Translations under genes and position numbers: made by a program | Origin: Posidonia oceanica | Taxonomy: Eukaryota > Streptophyta > Magnoliopsida > Alismatales > Posidoniaceae | NCBI GenBank assembly: GCA_037176725.1 | Contig: JAZBRS010000020.1 | Coordinates: 102,504,501 to 102,568,500, forward strand | DNA length: 64,000 nucleotides | Direction: 5' to 3' | Shown: positions 44,787 to 55,230 of the stretch, one piece after another | Numbering within the stretch: the stretch's first letter is position 1 | Layout: every line of letters begins with the position of its first letter | Notes under the pieces: generated by a model | The model's input: the letters and a program-made list of their open reading frames with translations, nothing else | Databases searched by the model: none | Told to the model about the DNA's origin: nothing

Positions 44787-45221
44787 CTAATGCTTGTGCA
44801 GCCAAGGGCGCCCAAGCAGAAGATTAAAAGAAGGCTCCAAGTTGATGATATAGAACTCGACATCGAATTCGATTAGGCTAATGGTAAGAGGAATAACCAG
44901 GATACCCAGAGAATCATGTTGCATATTGTCAAAAGAGGTCATCCCCTTCACGGCAGGCGTGATATCCTCGGCTTTGAATCCAAGCTTCAATGCTGTGCGC
45001 AGGGGACAGACGTTAAGGCCTGACCCATTATCGACCAGCGAGAGGGGAATGCGGAATTTTTTGAACTGCACTGTAATAAATAGGGGCTGATTATGGTTAG
45101 TCCCCGCTGGAGGCAATTCATCGCTTGAGAAAGAGATGACCTGCGGCTCCGCGATCATACCCACCATATTTTCTAGAGTTGAAGGCTCGATGGTTTGGGA
45201 CACATGAGCGGCCTGGTACAC
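44787..45221 (-). pseudogene. pro: Aspartic protease of D
   Basis: An open frame of 144 residues. The active-site motif is IPLSLVDNGSGLNVCP (Asp 64, Asn-Gly following), the form usual in Ogre/Tat in place of D-S/T-G. LNVCPL and a hydrophobic stretch follow, and the end is LLLGRPWLH, the flap-to-C-terminal signature. Role: cuts the gag-pol polyprotein. The frame stops at TAG (44787-44789), where relatives continue with Gln, and resumes in the same frame as the G-patch region. Catalytic residues appear intact. The frame start at 45221 is simply the first usable codon, as the real polyprotein starts at gag. Confidence 0.85.
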
Positions 45222-48185
45222 GCGAAGAAAAGCCTCTCGGTGTTCGCGAGAAGAATGGATCAGGTCCCAGATGGATATGTCAGCCTTGACTTTTTTCAGC
45301 TGGGCCGTTATGTCAATTGAAGGCTAGGCTTTTTTGGTGGTGGGGATAGTGGCTCCGGTGGTAGGTTCTGTAGAGGAGGGATCAGGGGATTGGCTTACTG
45401 GAGGTTGGCTCACGAGTGGGGATGGGCCTACTGGTGGTTGGTTTACAGGTGGAGTAGGCTTAGGGGGGTTAGGCCTGGCTATAGGGGCTGTAGGTCTAGT
45501 TGCTAGGGCGGTGGGTCTGTACACCCTCCCCGACCGCATGACATCCGCACACATTTTTGCAGCGTAGTCATAATGGACGTGGTGGGTATCCCTAGTTAGG
45601 TTAATAACTAGGGGAACACGAGCTGCGAGCTCAAGAGGGGCCGCCGAGGTATTTGCCGGTTGGCGGGCAGGCAAAGGTTGTTGCTGGGGAGGCTGTGCTG
45701 GCTCTGGCTAGGGTCTGGCCTGTAGGCAGATGGGGGGTTGAGCCTCTGGTCGTATGGCGAGCCTCGCAGTAACACGCTCCGGCTTGGCATCTAGTCGGAT
45801 AATGTGAATCCCCGACTCGGAGCTGGCAAGTACCACAAAATAGAGAGAAGGAGAAACGGGCATAGAAAGATCTTGAATAAGATCAGAAGAGTCCATGGTA
45901 GACGTAGCGGGCCCAGAGGGGAAGAGAGAATGCACACCTGAAGTCCCCGCACCTCCTGGGCCAGAATGCTCAGGCAGGGGCTGGTGGACAATGCTTGGAT
46001 TATGAGGAGCTGTTCCTAATGAGAGGAGGATGCTGGTGGAGAGGTGGAAGAAGATGCTGCCTCCCGAGTGTTGATACTGATAACCTTCCGGTCAATCAAG
46101 TCCTGCACGGCTCCCCGTAGAGTGAAGCAATTATTCGTTGAGTGCCCGACTATTCGATGAAAATCACAGAAGTGATCTGTCCTATACCACCTCAGAAGAG
46201 GGTTTGGTGGTGGGCGGATTTCGAGGAGCGTGAGGAGTGACGCGACCTTGGGGAGGACGGCGCTCAACGGCTCCACTAGCTGAGTGTAGTGGCGCTGAGG
46301 GTGGGGCTGTCTCTGCCTTTGGTGTTGTCCTTGCCGAATCGGTGGGGCTGAGTAGACCGGTCAGGTGGTGGTAGTGATTTGTGGTGTGTGAGGTGCACTA
46401 GGTGTGGGTGCATACACTACCTGATTCGGACCAGGCGAAGCTACCATGTGGACAGGAGCGGCAGGAGAGTCGACGTAAGCAACTGCGGGCCGCAGGGGAT
46501 CCCTCCTCCTAGGGTTGTTGTTGTTGCCGCTGCCGTTGTTGTTGGTGTTGCTGTTGCTGCCGCCGTTGCTGGGGGATGTGGCTTGCTTGGTGAAGACGGA
46601 GAGTGCTGGAAAATTGCCGCTCCGAAGGGTGCTCTCCACGCATGTGCTGACCCGAATTAGTGATGTAAAACTAGTGACAGCCTAGATGGCAAGCAGAGCC
46701 CCAGTGGATGGTTGCGCGCCCCGAATTATAATCTCGATAGATTCCTCATCAGAGGGTCTATCGCGAACTTGTGCAACTAGGGCGTACCAACGGCTGACGT
46801 ACTCCCCAAACAGCTCGTTGTTTCTCTGCTTGAGAGCGACGAGGTCCTCGCGCTTAGGAACCAAGTCAAGATTGAAGGAGTACTGTTCCAGGAATGCCTT
46901 GCCTAGGTCGTTCCAAGTCTTGATGGTGGCCATATCAAGTGATGTGAACCACTTGAGGGCCAGGCCAGTAAGACTCTTTTGAAACAGTCGAATCAACAAC
47001 CTGTCATCAGCCTGAAGCTGAGCCAAGTCTCCGCAATACGCCTTCAAATGGGCAATGGGGCAGTCCCTACCACTGTATTTGTCAAATGCCAGGATCTTGA
47101 ATTTCGGTGGGAGTACCGCCTCTAGAAAGCAACAGAGGTCCCGGAACTGGTAGGAGTGGAAGTCCATGCCCTGCACTTATCGAAGTGCTTTCTCCAGAAC
47201 GGCGAACCTGTCGTCGTTGTATTCTGGAGTTGCTGCCAAAGGTGATGGGATAGCAGAGGTAGGGACTACATACGCCGTATGGGTCGCACCGAGGTGCTCC
47301 ATCAGATCCACCATCGCATCGCCTGGTGATGCAACGGGATGGCCAGTGTATCCATGCAGATGTGCAGTGGGTGCTGTGGGTGGTGCAAAGTATGCAGGGG
47401 GAAATTACTGATGCACAGGATGGAGGTATGCAGGATGCTGTGTAGTGAATTATGGAGATTATGGGAGCAACAGCTGCTGTAGTGGCACAAAGCCAGGCAA
47501 CAGGCCAGAGAAGTGCTGTGCTTGAACCAGCCTAGGGGGCTGGCCACTAGGTGGTGGAGGTGCATGCTGTGCAATGAATGAAGTGTGTGCAGAAGGGGGA
47601 GGCTGCACCCTATCACCGGAGCAGAGAGCAGCTGGGGTGATGGCCAGGGCGGCAGGGCAGCAGGGAATGCTTGGAGAGTAGGAACAGGACGTGAAGGGAT
47701 CCCAGGTGCAGAAGGAGCTGGAGGAGGGCAGGCAGACAGAGCCATGCCCTGAAAGATCTAGGCAAGCTCTGCCAAGCACTGGTACCGCTCTTCAGAGGTC
47801 CCATCAATGGGAATGCTGAATTGCAGTGCTGGCGAGGGACCAGATGCAAGGGGGAGGACTTAGACTATCCAAGAGGATAAGATCCTAAGGCGGAAGTCAC
47901 CACAGCAGGGTAGGCGTCAGAAGGGACAAGACCCAAGGAAGGAGGGGTCAGAGGCGCCTTCGGAGTGCGAGCATAGGTCACCAAGATGGGATCGGTGACC
48001 GGGTCTGGAGTAGCATGAATCTGCCAATGCCCCATAGGATGCTGGGGTGCCCTAGGCAATAGAAGGGGAAACCCTGGTGTCACCGAGGGCACAGGAGGAT
48101 TGGAAACAAGAGTCGGAGGGGCCGAAGCAGAAGTCCCCTCCAGAACAACAGGAGTGAGCAGGGGCTCAAGAGTGCGCTGGGCCAT
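45222..48185 (-). pseudogene. gag: Gag of D, degenerate
   Basis: The start MAQRTLEP at 48185 matches A. A Pro/Leu/Ser-rich N-terminus runs to 47865 (TAG) and on in mixed frames (47849-47302). The capsid-like retrotransposon gag core is 47176-46685: FHSYQFRDLCCFLEAVLPPK, SLTGLALKWFTSLDMATI, LEQYSFNLDLVPKREDL. It is followed by an Asn-rich linker with NNNGSGNNNN, then PKVASLLTLLEIRPP and the zinc-knuckle block FCDFHRIVGHSTNNCFTLRG (46190-46130) with its Cys-His set complete. Stops: TAA 47177, TAG 46682, TGA 46361, TAG 46016, all in one frame; then a shift near 46010. C-terminal part 45935-45708 has SGIHIIRLDAKPERVTA as in B. It would form the particle shell and bind element RNA. Confidence 0.85.
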
Positions 48186-48902
48186 GGCTGACCGAGAGAG
48201 GGTAAGAGTAGGGCTGCGACGGAAAGGTGAAGAAGGACGCCTAGGAGGAGCAATTTTCGCGAAGGCGAATAACTCGGGAAAGGGAGGGTCGAAAACAAGT
48301 GACGCAATAGAGGTGTTAGTGAAGCAAAGCACTCAAGCCCCGATAAGGGAACTCGCTCACTGATCTCTGTTGCAGACAAAGCAAACAGGTGTTAGAACCT
48401 GAAGGAAAAAAACAAATGTTTAGTTGGTGGTATGAATGCAATCATGCAGATGGTATGCTATCTAGCATGCTCTCTCTCACCAATCTAGTGTGTCCTAGTA
48501 AGTTGTCTACTTCAGACTCACAAGTGTGCGGGTCACCGACTCGGTCAGAAAGTAAGGCTCCCGTCTAGACCCTGGCATGGGCATGGTATGTGCAAGTGTA
48601 TATGGACATGATAGTGGAAAGAAACACTCAGCATGTCAAAAGGCATAGTATGCAGGGCATGTGTATGTGTAGTGGCATAACATCTGTGTAAAGAAAGCAA
48701 TTACCGCTCAAAAAGCATGTATAGGTGCCAAACAAGTATTTAGGCATGTAATGCAAGAAAATAAAGCAGCGCAGGCAAACATGGCATAAAGCAAGTAAAT
48801 AAACAAGCAAGCAGGTAAGCAAGCAAGGCATGCGAAAGCATAAGGCAAGCAAAAGTGCAAAAAGCTAGCGGCGAGAAAGCCAAAACAAAAGCCGGAGTCT
48901 TG
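48186..48902 (-). other. 5' leader of D
   Basis: It lies between primer binding site and gag ATG. AGCAAGTAAGCAAGCAAGGC-like low-complexity repeats at 48740-48860; no ORF is supported. It contains a splice acceptor at 48399. Confidence 0.65.
48393..48416 (-). promoter_or_regulatory. Candidate 3' splice site before gag of D
   Basis: Minus strand CATTTGTTTTTTTCCTTCAG, then GTTCTAAC, with the boundary at 48399/48398, about 213 bases before the gag ATG. Joining LTR donors to it would remove the primer binding site from the spliced RNA. Confidence 0.6.
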
Positions 48903-48922
48903 AATCCCCAGCGGAGTCGCCA
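48903..48922 (-). promoter_or_regulatory. Primer binding site of D
   Basis: Minus strand TGGCGACTCCGCTGGGGATT, three bases inside the 5' LTR edge. It is complementary to a tRNA 3' end ...CCCCAGCGGAGTCGCCA. Ogre-type elements are reported to use tRNA-Arg; the isoacceptor is not checked here. Confidence 0.85.
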
Positions 48923-50073
48923 GCCTGTGAATGCTTGATCCCGCGGCATCCTCGGACCCGCACGGGTGGCCTGAAGAAAGGAGAAGAGGAATATCACGGA
49001 TGCAGCTGCGAAGCCGGAAAACAAAAGAGAAAACAAAATGGAGACGCCACCTAGTCTATTATCGGAAAGACGACGAAAACCAGGGAATGCAGGAAAACAT
49101 GCAAATGAATGCAATGTTATGCAGGAAAGAATGACTCGTGCCAAGGACGAGGGCAAAACGGTCATTGTGGGTCCAGAGAAAGGGTAAGAACTCCTATTAC
49201 GCACAGGGAAGGTGTTAGGCACCCCTGACACGCCCGAGGAGCGGTCTTTCTTGGCTATTCTCGCTCGCATTTGCAGGATTTCGGCCATGATGGCCTAGCC
49301 ACACGTCCAAGGGACAAGGAATGCTATGCCTTGCTGTGCTTGCTAAATGTATGCTTAAATGCCTAAGTGCCATGCTCTAAGTGCTCTAAATCCTGTGACG
49401 CATGGGGGAAAGTAAACGTGCAATCTATGTGCTCAGCAGCGCTGTCTGTGTTCCGAACCGGGCGAACCCTGGTTCGTGAGAACTCCAGGCAGTAAGCATC
49501 ACTGCCCTAATGCAAATGCAGGCGATAAAACAAAGCACCGATAAAAGCACACAATGCAGGGGTACGACAAGCAAAGGGGAAAGCAAATCCAGGCAGAAAA
49601 CAAGCGATGCAAGTGCGGAAACAAAACATCGTAAAAGCCACGCAATGCAAGTGTGAAAACATGCAAAGGCGAAATAAAACAAGTAAAGAGGGGCAAGCGA
49701 TGTAAGTATGAAAACAAACACCGGTTAAGGACTGCACGATGCAGGTGTGAAGACCTGCAAAAGGGGAAAGAAAGCAAGCAGAGGGATCACCACTATCCTG
49801 TGACTGTTTCCCACTAAACTGTCCCACGATGTGTCTCGCACGCTACCCAAAGCTCGCAATGCGATCGGATCGTGGAAAAGGGGGAAGAGGGCCGCGATCA
49901 ATAGTGAATTCGAGGAAAAACTCAACCCAAAGACACTAAGAAGACGTGAAAGGAGGAAGTAGAGTAGATAGACAAGAGGGGAAGCCCTAATCTACATGCA
50001 CGGAAAACAAGGTGCGAAAACAATGCATGCAATGCAAGTGACATGCAAAAGTGCCATGCAGTGATTCAGATGG

Positions 50074-50087
50074 ACTTACCTTGGAGA
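50074..50087 (-). promoter_or_regulatory. Candidate second 5' splice site in D 5' LTR
   Basis: Minus strand TCCAAG|GTAAGT, with the boundary at 50080/50079, fits the full donor consensus. Pairing with 48399 would give a 1.7-kb intron spanning the LTR end and primer site. Confidence 0.55.
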
Positions 50088-52159
50088 TCTGAGGCCTGAT
50101 CTGAGATAACCATGGTCAGCATGAAAGTTTGCTCCGCCAGGATGATCCGGGTAGCTTGGTCGTGTAGATCCGACGGTTCGATCGGCAGTTATCCAGGTTT
50201 CAAGTCAGAAGGCCCAAGGGCCAGAAAAGGTAGGGGCCTAACTGCAAATAGTCTCCAAGGGTGTGCAATGTAGGATGTGTGCATGCAAAAGTACTGAGGA
50301 TACTGGTGGGAGCCTAAACAGGTGTCTAGGTGCAACGTGCAAAGATGTGTGTGCGATATGTGTGTAAAAATGCAAGTACAGGGACCTATGTGCAAATAGG
50401 AAAAAGTGCAGGGGTCTTTGTGCAAAACATGGCAAAAATGCAGTGCAAACGTGATAAGTGCATGCAGGGATGCAAGTGCAGCAATGTGGGGCCAGCAGGG
50501 GCCAGATGCAACAAAAATACAAGGCAAACATGCAATTGGTCAATGAAGGACCTAAATGTAGTTTTAGAAAACTTATGGGCTAGGATGCAAAGCCAGCAAA
50601 CAGGCGCAAATCCCAAAAAGAAGACCTGCAGGGGATCCTCATGCAACTTTGGAAAAGCTTGGACAGGAAAAACAAAGCCAAGAAGCATTTAAAAACCACA
50701 AAAGATGGTCCTAGGGACCCATGTGCAATGTTTAGGAAAACCAGGACTAAACAGCAAGTCCAGAAAAAAAACAAGCATGCACAGCCACAGTGATGTTCAA
50801 AAATCTGGGTGCCACCTAAATAGGCCTCTAGGCTTGAAAGCAAAGCCAGAAGAAAACCACATGGAAGCCAAATAGCATTGGAAGGATCTACATGCAAACT
50901 TCTAAAAAGCTAAGGGCTTGACTGCAAGACAAACAAAAAAACCTGAGGGGCATTTTGAAGCTCAGAAGGACCTACATGCAGATAACAAAAATCTCTGGAC
51001 CAAACAGCAAGTCCAAAAGAAAGCAAACATATGCCACAATTGATGTGCAAAGGGCCCAAATGCAATTAAAATAAAATCCAGGACTAAAATGCAAGGCCAA
51101 AAGGAAGCCAAACCTCCTATAAAGCAAAAGAAGGACCATTTTGCAAATAAGGGAAACCAGTGGACTGAAACGCAAAGCCAGAAAAAACCACATAGACACA
51201 GGAACACAAAAAGGGGGACCTCTGTGCAATAAAAATAAAACGTTGGACCTTGCTGCGAAAAGAAAAAAAGAAAAAACATGCACACCACAACATAGAGGGA
51301 CCTAGATGCAAATAAAACAAAGTCAGGGGCTTAAAAGAAACAAACACAAAACATAGTCAGCCATAGAAGGATCAAAATGCAAATAAAACAAATATCTGGG
51401 CTTTTCTGCAATTTAATAAGATAAGAAAAGAGAAAAAAAAGAATGAAGGCTGCATGCTCTGTGGACCTAGATGCAATAAACGAAAACTACAGTAGTTTCA
51501 TGCAATGCAATATGATAAGAAAAGGAAATTAAATGCTTCAATCAACTGTGGAGGACCAGAATGCAAATAAGGGTAAACACAAGCGTCTGGATGCAAATGG
51601 ACAAAACTACAACAGTTCAGAGGGATTGGAAAGCAAATAAATGAAGCTGTAGTATTTTACTTTAATGCAATATAGTTAAATGAGAGATTAAATGAAATAT
51701 CAACTGTAACAGGACTAAGTTGCTGATAAAATAAACATGAGGGCTAAGCTGCAAATAAGCTAAACAAACACATGTTAACTAACATAGCAGAGGACCCATA
51801 TGCAAAGAAGTAGAACATTAGGGGGCAAACTGCAATATGGCATGGTTCCAGAACAAAAATAAAAGAGCTAACTATATGCAAGCACAGTACTTTAAATAAA
51901 TAAAGGACTAACATGTAAATTAAAGAAACTAACATACTTTAGCATAATGTAAATGAAATGAAAAGAAAATAAAATACATGCATAGTGCTACAGTATCATG
52001 CAAAGAAGAAAACATATGTGGCGGAGCCCCACCGTGCCGGCAACGTCGTCGAGGAAGAAGATGAGGTCCGGCGACCTCAGGAGACACGCACAAGCAACGA
52101 AAAGCAAAAGTAAAGGGCCAATAAGCTAGAGGGGGTTCAGGCGAACCCCCTGGACGAAG

Positions 52160-52173
52160 AGTTTACCTAAGGG
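52160..52173 (-). promoter_or_regulatory. Candidate first 5' splice site in D 5' LTR
   Basis: Minus strand CCTTAG|GTAAAC, with the boundary at 52167/52166. It is collinear with the strong GTAAGC donors of B's LTRs. Confidence 0.5.
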
Positions 52174-53740
52174 GCTGTCCGGAGCACGCTGACGACGCGG
52201 AGATCGTCGAAGCACTTGGGCAGAGGTGGGGAGCGCTGCTGGAGCAGCTGCAGAGCTATGTGAAGGCCCCCGCATGCTCCTGGGATCGGCGTGGTGCTTT
52301 CTAGACGATGAGGGAGCAGCTGTGCAACGCCGGGTCCAGAGGTGGTTTTTGCTCATCGGCATTGGGTGCAGAGGGGTCGTCCGGAGATTCTAGAGCTCTA
52401 GAAGTGGTGGAGAAGCTGGGGATCGCTCGAGGGAACTCTCAGGAAGTTAAAGGCGCTCTCCGATGGATGTGTGGTGGTCTGTGGCGCGGAGAATTCTCTC
52501 TGGTTTTGTTGGGTGTCCAGGAGTCGAAATGGGATCATGGGATGCACAGAGCTCGCGTGGGCAATTGGCAGCTACTGGGCGCGAGAGGGGACGTGGCTCG
52601 AGGTCTGGAGGAGTGGCAGGAGCTTGGGCAATGAAGTCGTTGCTCAAACCAAGAATTTGGGCTGGTGGTAGTCTCTGTGTGTGAGGGTGGAGGCCGGACA
52701 GTGGTGACGTAGGGCAAGCGTGGTGTGTGACCGTTAAGAGGGTGGTTTGGTTTGAGGTTGGCAAGAGAAGTCTTGGAGGATGTCAGAGGGAGTAAATGTG
52801 GGTGGACTGGGGGGAATATGTGATGAGTGCGATGAGCTGGAGTTGGTCTGTAGGTGAGGTGTGAGTTCAGAGGGAGAGGAGAGGTCCGAGAGGGCGAGGT
52901 GAGGGTGGTCAGGGTTCGCTTGGGCTCGTGGGGGAGAGGTGAGGAGTTGGGGTGAGGTGCGGGAGTTGGTCTGAGGAGTTCTGGGTCTGGGTCTGTTGGT
53001 GAGGTTGGGTTCGGTCTGTAGGTGATGGTCTGTGCTTGGGTTCGTGGGGGAGAGTGGTGAGGTGATCTGGGTCTGAGGAGTTCTAGGTGTGTAGGTGAGG
53101 AGTTGGGGTAAGGTGCAGGTGGTCTGCGCAAAGGAGGTTTGGGTGTTGGTGTTTGAGGAGGTCTGGGCGGGAGAGAGGGAAGGAGGGAAAAAAGGAAAGA
53201 ATGGAGGAGATCATGGGCTTGGGCTGGTGGAGAAAAAAGGTGGAAAAAGAGAGAAAAAGAAAGAAAAAAAGAAGAAGAAGAAGAAGGAGAGGAAGAAAAA
53301 AAGGAAAAAGGAGCTTAATGGGCCTTGGGCTTGGTTTGGATTTTTGCTTTGATTTTAATTAGTTTAGGTTTGAATTAGTCGAAATGGATTTGGTTGTTGA
53401 TTGTTTAAATTGATTAAATTCAAGTTGAAACAGACTTTGTGTTTTAAATGGGTTTTAGGGTTTTTAAAATGGGGTTTGGGTTTTAGTTTATTTTTTAATG
53501 AGTTCGGATGTGTTTTAAGTTTAGTTGGTTTTAAATTTAAATGAGTTTTGATTTGTTTAAGTGGGTTTTGACTTTAATTGTTAAATTCAAATTGGTTTTA
53601 ATTCTTAATTAGGTTTAAAGATGGGCTTTGCATTTTATGTGGGCTTGGGGCTTTGATTAGATTTTATTGGGTTGCAATTGTGATTTGAATTTACATGGAT
53701 TAGATTTAGGGTTTAGGGTTTTAAGTTTTTTAGGGTCTTG

Positions 53741-53826
53741 ATTTTTTTTTTACCCTAACCTACTATAGCTTAACAGATTTTTTCTTCAGGAAATCTCACA
53801 GGTCACAGGTTCGAAACCTACTATAG
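53741..53826 (-). mobile_element. SINE-like insertion 1 (5'-truncated) in D 5' LTR
   Basis: Absent from the 3' LTR. On the minus strand it runs from GGTTTCGAACCTGTGACC through CTGTTAAGCTATAGTAGG to a terminal poly(A) (plus-strand T10). It is identical in its last 40 bases to insertion 2. The 5' part is missing. Confidence 0.65.
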
Positions 53827-53950
53827 GATTTGAGATGAGTTCTAGGGTTTGGGATGAGGGTTTGAGGTTTGAAATGGGTGTAAGTTTAGAGTTAAAGGTT
53901 TTAGGGTTTTGGAGTGGATTAGGGTTTAGGATTTTAGGGTTTTGGAGTGG

Positions 53951-54178
53951 ATTTTTTTTTTTTAACCCTAACCTACTATAGCTTAACGGATATTTTCTTC
54001 AAAGCAAGCCCACAGGTCACAAGTTTGAAACCTATGGGCGAAAGGAAGGGAAATTAATCCCAATGCAAGGAGTGGAAAATCCACTCTATGTGCATGGGCG
54101 GGTATCGAACCCGCGGCTTGAGAAGGTAGTGGAAGTGACCCAACCACTACGGTAACAATTGCTGGTTGTTTTTTTTTT
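53951..54178 (-). mobile_element. SINE-like insertion 2 with tRNA-like head in D 5' LTR
   Basis: Absent from the 3' LTR. The minus strand starts near CAGCAATTGTTACCGTAGTGG (A-box-like TACCGTAGTGG), then has CGGGTTCGATACCC (B box, about 54100-54113), a body, GTTAAGCTATAGTAGGTTAGGG and a poly(A) tail. It is flanked by TTTGGAGTGGATT on both sides, which may be a target duplication or part of the local repeat. A tRNA-derived SINE, not a tRNA gene. Confidence 0.7.
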
Positions 54179-54908
54179 GGAGTGGATTAGGGTTTAGGGT
54201 TTTGGAGTGGATTAGGGTTTAGGGTTTAGGGTTTTGGGTTTTGGAGTGGATTAAGGTTTAGGGTTTAATGTGGAAAAAGGAAAAGAGAGAAAGAAAGGAA
54301 GAAGGAAGGAAAGAAAGAAAGAAAGGAAGGGAAGAAAAGAAATTACAGATCAACTAACATGGGATAAGATAAAATAAAATAAAATAAAGATAAAATAAAG
54401 GGAAAATAGGAGAATAAGTAGGGAGGTGCAAGAATGGGGTGGGCCCATTGGAGAGCAAGAAAAGAGGAAAGAAAGAGAGGGAAAGAAGGAGAAAGAGAAG
54501 GAGGATAAGGAGGAGAGAGAAAAGAATAATCAGGGGAGAGAAAAAGGATAATCAGGAAAGAGAAAAGGATAATCGGAAAAGAAAGAAGGTGAAAGGCTTG
54601 GGTTTGGAAGGGGGTTTTGTGTGTGTGTGACCTAGGATTTCTAGGGTTTGACCTAGGGTTTAATCTAGGATTTTCTATGGTTTTAAATGGGATTTTTGAA
54701 GGGTTTTTGGAAAGTTTAGGGTTTAGGGTTTTGAGAGGGTTTGGGTTTGGTTTGATGGTTTGGTTTAGGTAATGATATTGGTTTTGGAATGGGGTGTAGG
54801 TTTAGGGTTAAAGGAGGGTGAGCCTCTAGACCTCAGAACTAGTTTCCAGAGTGCTTCCAGAGTGTCTCCAGCCAGCTGTGACCCCTTGGCTAAAATGGGG
54901 TGTCTACA

Positions 54909-54913
54909 ATAGG
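54909..54913. repeat. Target site duplication of element D, right copy
   Basis: ATAGG, matching 28055-28059. Confidence 0.85.
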
Positions 54914-55230
54914 ATGTACATGCAAGAAGGGATATGTGCATGTGAGGTGACAAGTATGTGCAGGATGATAGGTTGACGAACCTACCGTCAGGCAATTAGG
55001 GCTGCCAGCTCGGTGTGTGAAAAAAGGGGGGTAGACGACGTGACGGACGTCAACCGGGCAGTTAGGGCTGCCAACCCGGTGAGGCAAAGGGAAATGCATG
55101 GTTTTTTAAGTTTTTCAAGTGTTTTGTATTTTTTATGGGTTTTCTAACAAACAAGAAAATGCAAAACAAAACAACGAAAAACGAAAAGATAACACAAGAA
55201 ATAAAAGAGAGGGTAAGGGAGACGTACCTG
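54914..55230 (-). repeat. TTAGGG/CCCTAA-loop hairpins and AT-rich spacer of C, right of D
   Basis: Two modules, GGCAATTAGGGCTGCC (54982) and GGGCAGTTAGGGCTGCC (55055), the second preceded by GTGACGGACGTCAAC. Then an A-rich stretch similar to 6827-7140 in B. Confidence 0.65.

Larger units (their letters stand above)
28060..54908 (-). mobile_element. Element D: 26.8-kb Tat/Ogre-type LTR retrotransposon
   Basis: It is bounded by TG...CA LTR termini and a 5-bp ATAGG duplication. Minus-strand order: 5' LTR (54908-48926), primer binding site (48922-48903), leader, gag (from 48185), protease (45221), G-patch-like segment and linker, reverse transcriptase/RNase H (42624-41131), archaeal-type RNase H and integrase (to 39409), a DUF7745-like ORF (37714-36531), hairpin arrays (35935-34145), polypurine tract, and 3' LTR (33744-28060). 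The gene order gag-PR-RT-RH-aRH-INT identifies the Tat lineage; the size, long leader and second RNase H fit Ogre-like elements. Almost all coding damage is premature TAG codons. LTR copies differ by several percent, mostly transitions (about a dozen differences in the first 140 bases by eye). Confidence 0.9.
48926..54908 (-). repeat. 5' LTR of D (about 6.0 kb)
   Basis: It starts TGTGAATGC (48926) and ends GGGGTGTCTACA (54908), collinear with the 3' LTR. The extra 300 bases are two SINE-like insertions. ATTTTATTTTATTTTATC-type DNA, GC-rich block (52020-52360) and TTTAGGG-like DNA occur in the same order as in the 3' LTR. No gene in it is supported. Confidence 0.88.

Noticed and set aside
54060..54160. 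Possible tRNA gene (CGGGTTCGATACCC)
   Set aside because: The motif belongs to a poly(A)-tailed insertion with a long non-tRNA body and no acceptor-stem pairing, so it is called SINE-like.
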